Below, in pieces: positions 5,834 to 5,887 of a stretch of DNA of 5,887 bases (its first letter is position 1; each line of letters starts with the position of its first letter). A model generated the notes under the pieces. That model had not been told where the DNA came from, did no database searches, and saw only the letters and a program-made list of their open reading frames with translations. This DNA comes from Acidobacteriota bacterium (lineage in GTDB: Bacteria; Acidobacteriota; HRBIN11): the NCBI GenBank assembly GCA_030550225.1, contig JAUQPV010000174.1, positions 1-5,887 on the forward strand, in the 5' to 3' direction. Both the position numbers and the translations under genes were made by a program.

Positions 5834-5887
5834 GGGCGGGAGGCGTCTATCCCGAGGTGGTGGAAGTCGAGTCCTGGCGGTGGCGGC

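Larger units (their letters stand above)
5054..5887. other. Upstream non-coding region rich in repeats
   Basis: From left to right this 834-bp stretch holds the Shine-Dalgarno of the large gene, a bracketed hairpin triplet (5168-5396), an A/T-richer stretch with a perfect ATATCGATAT palindrome at 5441-5450, the 103-bp inverted-repeat element, a G-quadruplex motif, and a GC-extreme tail. A perfect palindrome TATTCGAATA lies at 5320-5329. I find no convincing -35/-10 promoter for the large gene. Open frames in this region read straight through the repeats and have low-complexity P/R/G-rich translations, so none is called. Confidence 0.6.

Noticed and set aside
5857..5887. Possible gene start (GTG GTG GAA GTC GAG TCC TGG) running off the right edge
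   Set aside because: The peptide VVEVESWRWR looks coding-like, and GGGAGG lies upstream at 5838-5843, but the spacing is long and only ten codons are visible. It cannot be supported from this window.

Overview
The window comes from a GC-rich bacterial chromosome. It holds two convergent protein genes and two repeat-laden intergenic stretches. The large gene encodes an exported chain of carboxypeptidase-regulatory-like beta-sandwich domains, an architecture common in GC-rich Acidobacteriota, Myxococcota and Planctomycetota. No marker gene is present, so the phylum stays open. Nothing marks a phage, plasmid or defence system.

Layout. (1) Positions 1-1172, plus strand: the 3' part of a UMF1-type major facilitator permease, cut by the window edge at its N-terminus. 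(2) Positions 1173-1636: a convergent intergenic spacer. It carries an octamer repeat running over both stop codons, six tandem hairpins at a 32-34 nt period, and decayed GC-rich repeat fragments. (3) Positions 1637-5053, minus strand: a 1138-residue secreted protein with a signal peptide, about twelve tandem domains of about 91 residues, and a strong Shine-Dalgarno sequence. (4) Positions 5054-5887: non-coding as far as I can tell. It holds two copies of a 24-nt palindromic repeat bracketing three more hairpins of the same family in the opposite orientation, then a 103-bp MITE-like element with 16-bp inverted ends around a copy of a GC-rich repeat, then a G-quadruplex motif and a very GC-rich tail with several short stem-loops.

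The two genes share no visible pathway: they converge, and there is no operon. The most notable feature is the arrangement of repeats. The large gene sits between two hairpin arrays of one family in inverted orientation, and each array has on its outer or inner side a GTCTCAAAA-headed GC-rich repeat. The hairpin stems vary in sequence but stay paired, and the loop stays TNAC, so structure rather than sequence appears to be kept. I see no convincing undescribed enzymatic system; the candidate novelty is this repeat family and its placement.
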